Shown: in pieces, positions 4,571 to 5,359 of the stretch
Layout of the letters: each line of letters begins with the position of its first letter
Position numbering within the stretch: the first letter of the stretch is position 1
Source: Polyangiaceae bacterium
GTDB lineage: Bacteria > Myxococcota_A > Polyangia > Polyangiales > Polyangiaceae
Direction of reading: 5' to 3'
NCBI GenBank assembly: GCA_025934595.1
Contig: JAICXU010000295.1
Location: forward strand, 1 to 5,359
DNA: 5,359 nucleotides
The notes under the pieces: model-generated
What the model was told of the DNA's origin: nothing
Databases searched by the model: none
What the model saw: the letters and a program-made list of their open reading frames with translations, nothing else
Position numbers and translations under genes: made by a program

Positions 4571-5359
4571 ATGGTCGCCGAGATACCATCAGACTCGATG
4601 CTCGCGCTTCCGCCGCGCTACGAAGCGAAGTGGCTGCTCGGTCGAGGCGGCGGCGGTGAGGTCTGGGCCGTTCGCGATCGCGTGAACGGAAAGATGCTCG
4701 CGTTCAAAGTGCTCGCGGCCGGCGCCGGTGAGAGCGAGGTCATGGCGCTCGTGCGCGAAGCGATGGCGCTCTCGGGTCTCGAAGGGCTCGGCGTGCCGCG
4801 CGTGCTCGCGTTCGGGACGATCACGAACGAAGGGGAAAAAAGGCGGTATTTGCTGCGCGAGCTCGTCGAAGGTCACAGCCTCGAAGAGGTCTTGGACGAC
4901 GTCGCGCACGGTGATTGGATCGCGCCGCTCGCGCTCGCGAGCGAGCAGCTCACGGTGCTGCATCGCGCCGGCCTTTTGCACGGCGACGTGAAGCCGGCGA
5001 ACATCATCGTCGGCCCGAACGGAAAAGCGACGCTCGTCGATCTCGGTCTCGCCGCTCCGTGGCGCGAAGGCGGCTCGCGTCCGAAAGGGCTGACGCCGAA
5101 GTACGCAGCGCCGGAGCTCTTCGCGGGGCAGAAGCTCACCGTGCGCGCCGAGGTGTATGCGCTCGGTGCCACGCTCGCGGATGCGGTCGACAAGCGCGGC
5201 GCTTCGCTCTCGAGCGAGCTGAAAAAAGCCTTCGATCGCATCGCCGCGCGCGCCACCGCCGAGGAGCCGAGCGATCGTCATCCGAGCGTCGACGAGTTCG
5301 CGAGCGCGCTTCGTCACGCCGCGGGCCTCAAGGCGCGACACTTCGCGGACGAATCGGCG
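4571..5359 (+). CDS. Eukaryotic-like Ser/Thr protein kinase, non-RD, 3' end outside window
   Basis: The frame is open to the window edge, giving 263 residues of a Hanks-type kinase domain. Visible motifs in order: glycine loop GRGGGGEV (24-31), ATP-binding K46 in LAFKVL, helix-C E63, catalytic loop HGDVKPANI with D139, K141 and N144, metal-binding D157 in VDLGLA, and the APE motif at 180-182. The HRD arginine is Gly (HGD), DFG is DLG, and the usual DVWSLG segment is EVYALG. Such non-RD kinases usually do not need activation-loop phosphorylation. The essential Lys, Asp, Asn and Asp are kept, so it is probably active. Kinase helices continue to about residue 250; whatever follows (sensor domain, membrane segment) is not visible. 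Two in-frame ATGs are possible, 4571 and 4598, neither with a good ribosome site; I chose the longer. The 19-nt gap suggests co-transcription with the outer-membrane gene. Confidence 0.88.
   Translation, partial: MVAEIPSDSMLALPPRYEAKWLLGRGGGGEVWAVRDRVNGKMLAFKVLAAGAGESEVMALVREAMALSGLEGLGVPRVLAFGTITNEGEKRRYLLRELVEGHSLEEVLDDVAHGDWIAPLALASEQLTVLHRAGLLHGDVKPANIIVGPNGKATLVDLGLAAPWREGGSRPKGLTPKYAAPELFAGQKLTVRAEVYALGATLADAVDKRGASLSSELKKAFDRIAARATAEEPSDRHPSVDEFASALRHAAGLKARHFADESA

Noticed and set aside
4589..5341. Minus-strand open frame of 250 codons
   Set aside because: Antisense to the kinase domain, whose motifs appear in correct order on the plus strand.

Overview
This 5.4-kb window is GC-rich and densely coded, with third codon positions dominated by G and C. 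The mix suggests a myxobacterium-like bacterium (Myxococcota, perhaps Polyangiales): a PrkA-type kinase, a DUF5939-type class III nucleotide cyclase, a eukaryotic-like Ser/Thr kinase, an alpha/beta hydrolase and an outer-membrane-type protein. That placement is inference from gene content and base composition. No rRNA, tRNA, CRISPR array or insertion sequence was seen.

Layout. Positions 1-1956 (+) look like one signalling operon. It holds the 3' end of prkA, a 90-residue Met-rich coiled-coil protein whose ATG overlaps the prkA stop (ATGA), and after 15 nt a 463-residue cyclase with a zinc-ribbon-like N-terminus and a complete adenylate-cyclase residue set. Positions 1957-2117 contain no intact gene but are not random. 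The left half (about 1958-2028) matches, on the minus strand, the 3' end of the alpha/beta hydrolase gene that lies 0.5 kb further on, broken by a 14-bp tandem duplication. The right half (about 2029-2098) is a second copy of the last 20 codons of the small coiled-coil gene. The two fragments abut back to back. Next come a small two-helix membrane protein (2118-2477), a hairpin between convergent genes, and the hydrolase itself on the minus strand (2526-3464, a 312-residue start chosen from a strong Shine-Dalgarno). A 112-nt divergent promoter region separates it from an exported, probably outer-membrane beta-barrel protein (3577-4551). That gene is followed after 19 nt by the first 263 residues of an atypical non-RD Ser/Thr kinase (4571 to the window end).

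How they may work together. The first three genes may join a PrkA stress or development kinase to cAMP signalling, but only gene order supports this. The envelope protein and the kinase downstream may be co-transcribed. The most unusual item is the composite gene graveyard at 1957-2098, both halves of which have full-length relatives inside this same window. No new defence or mobile system was recognised.
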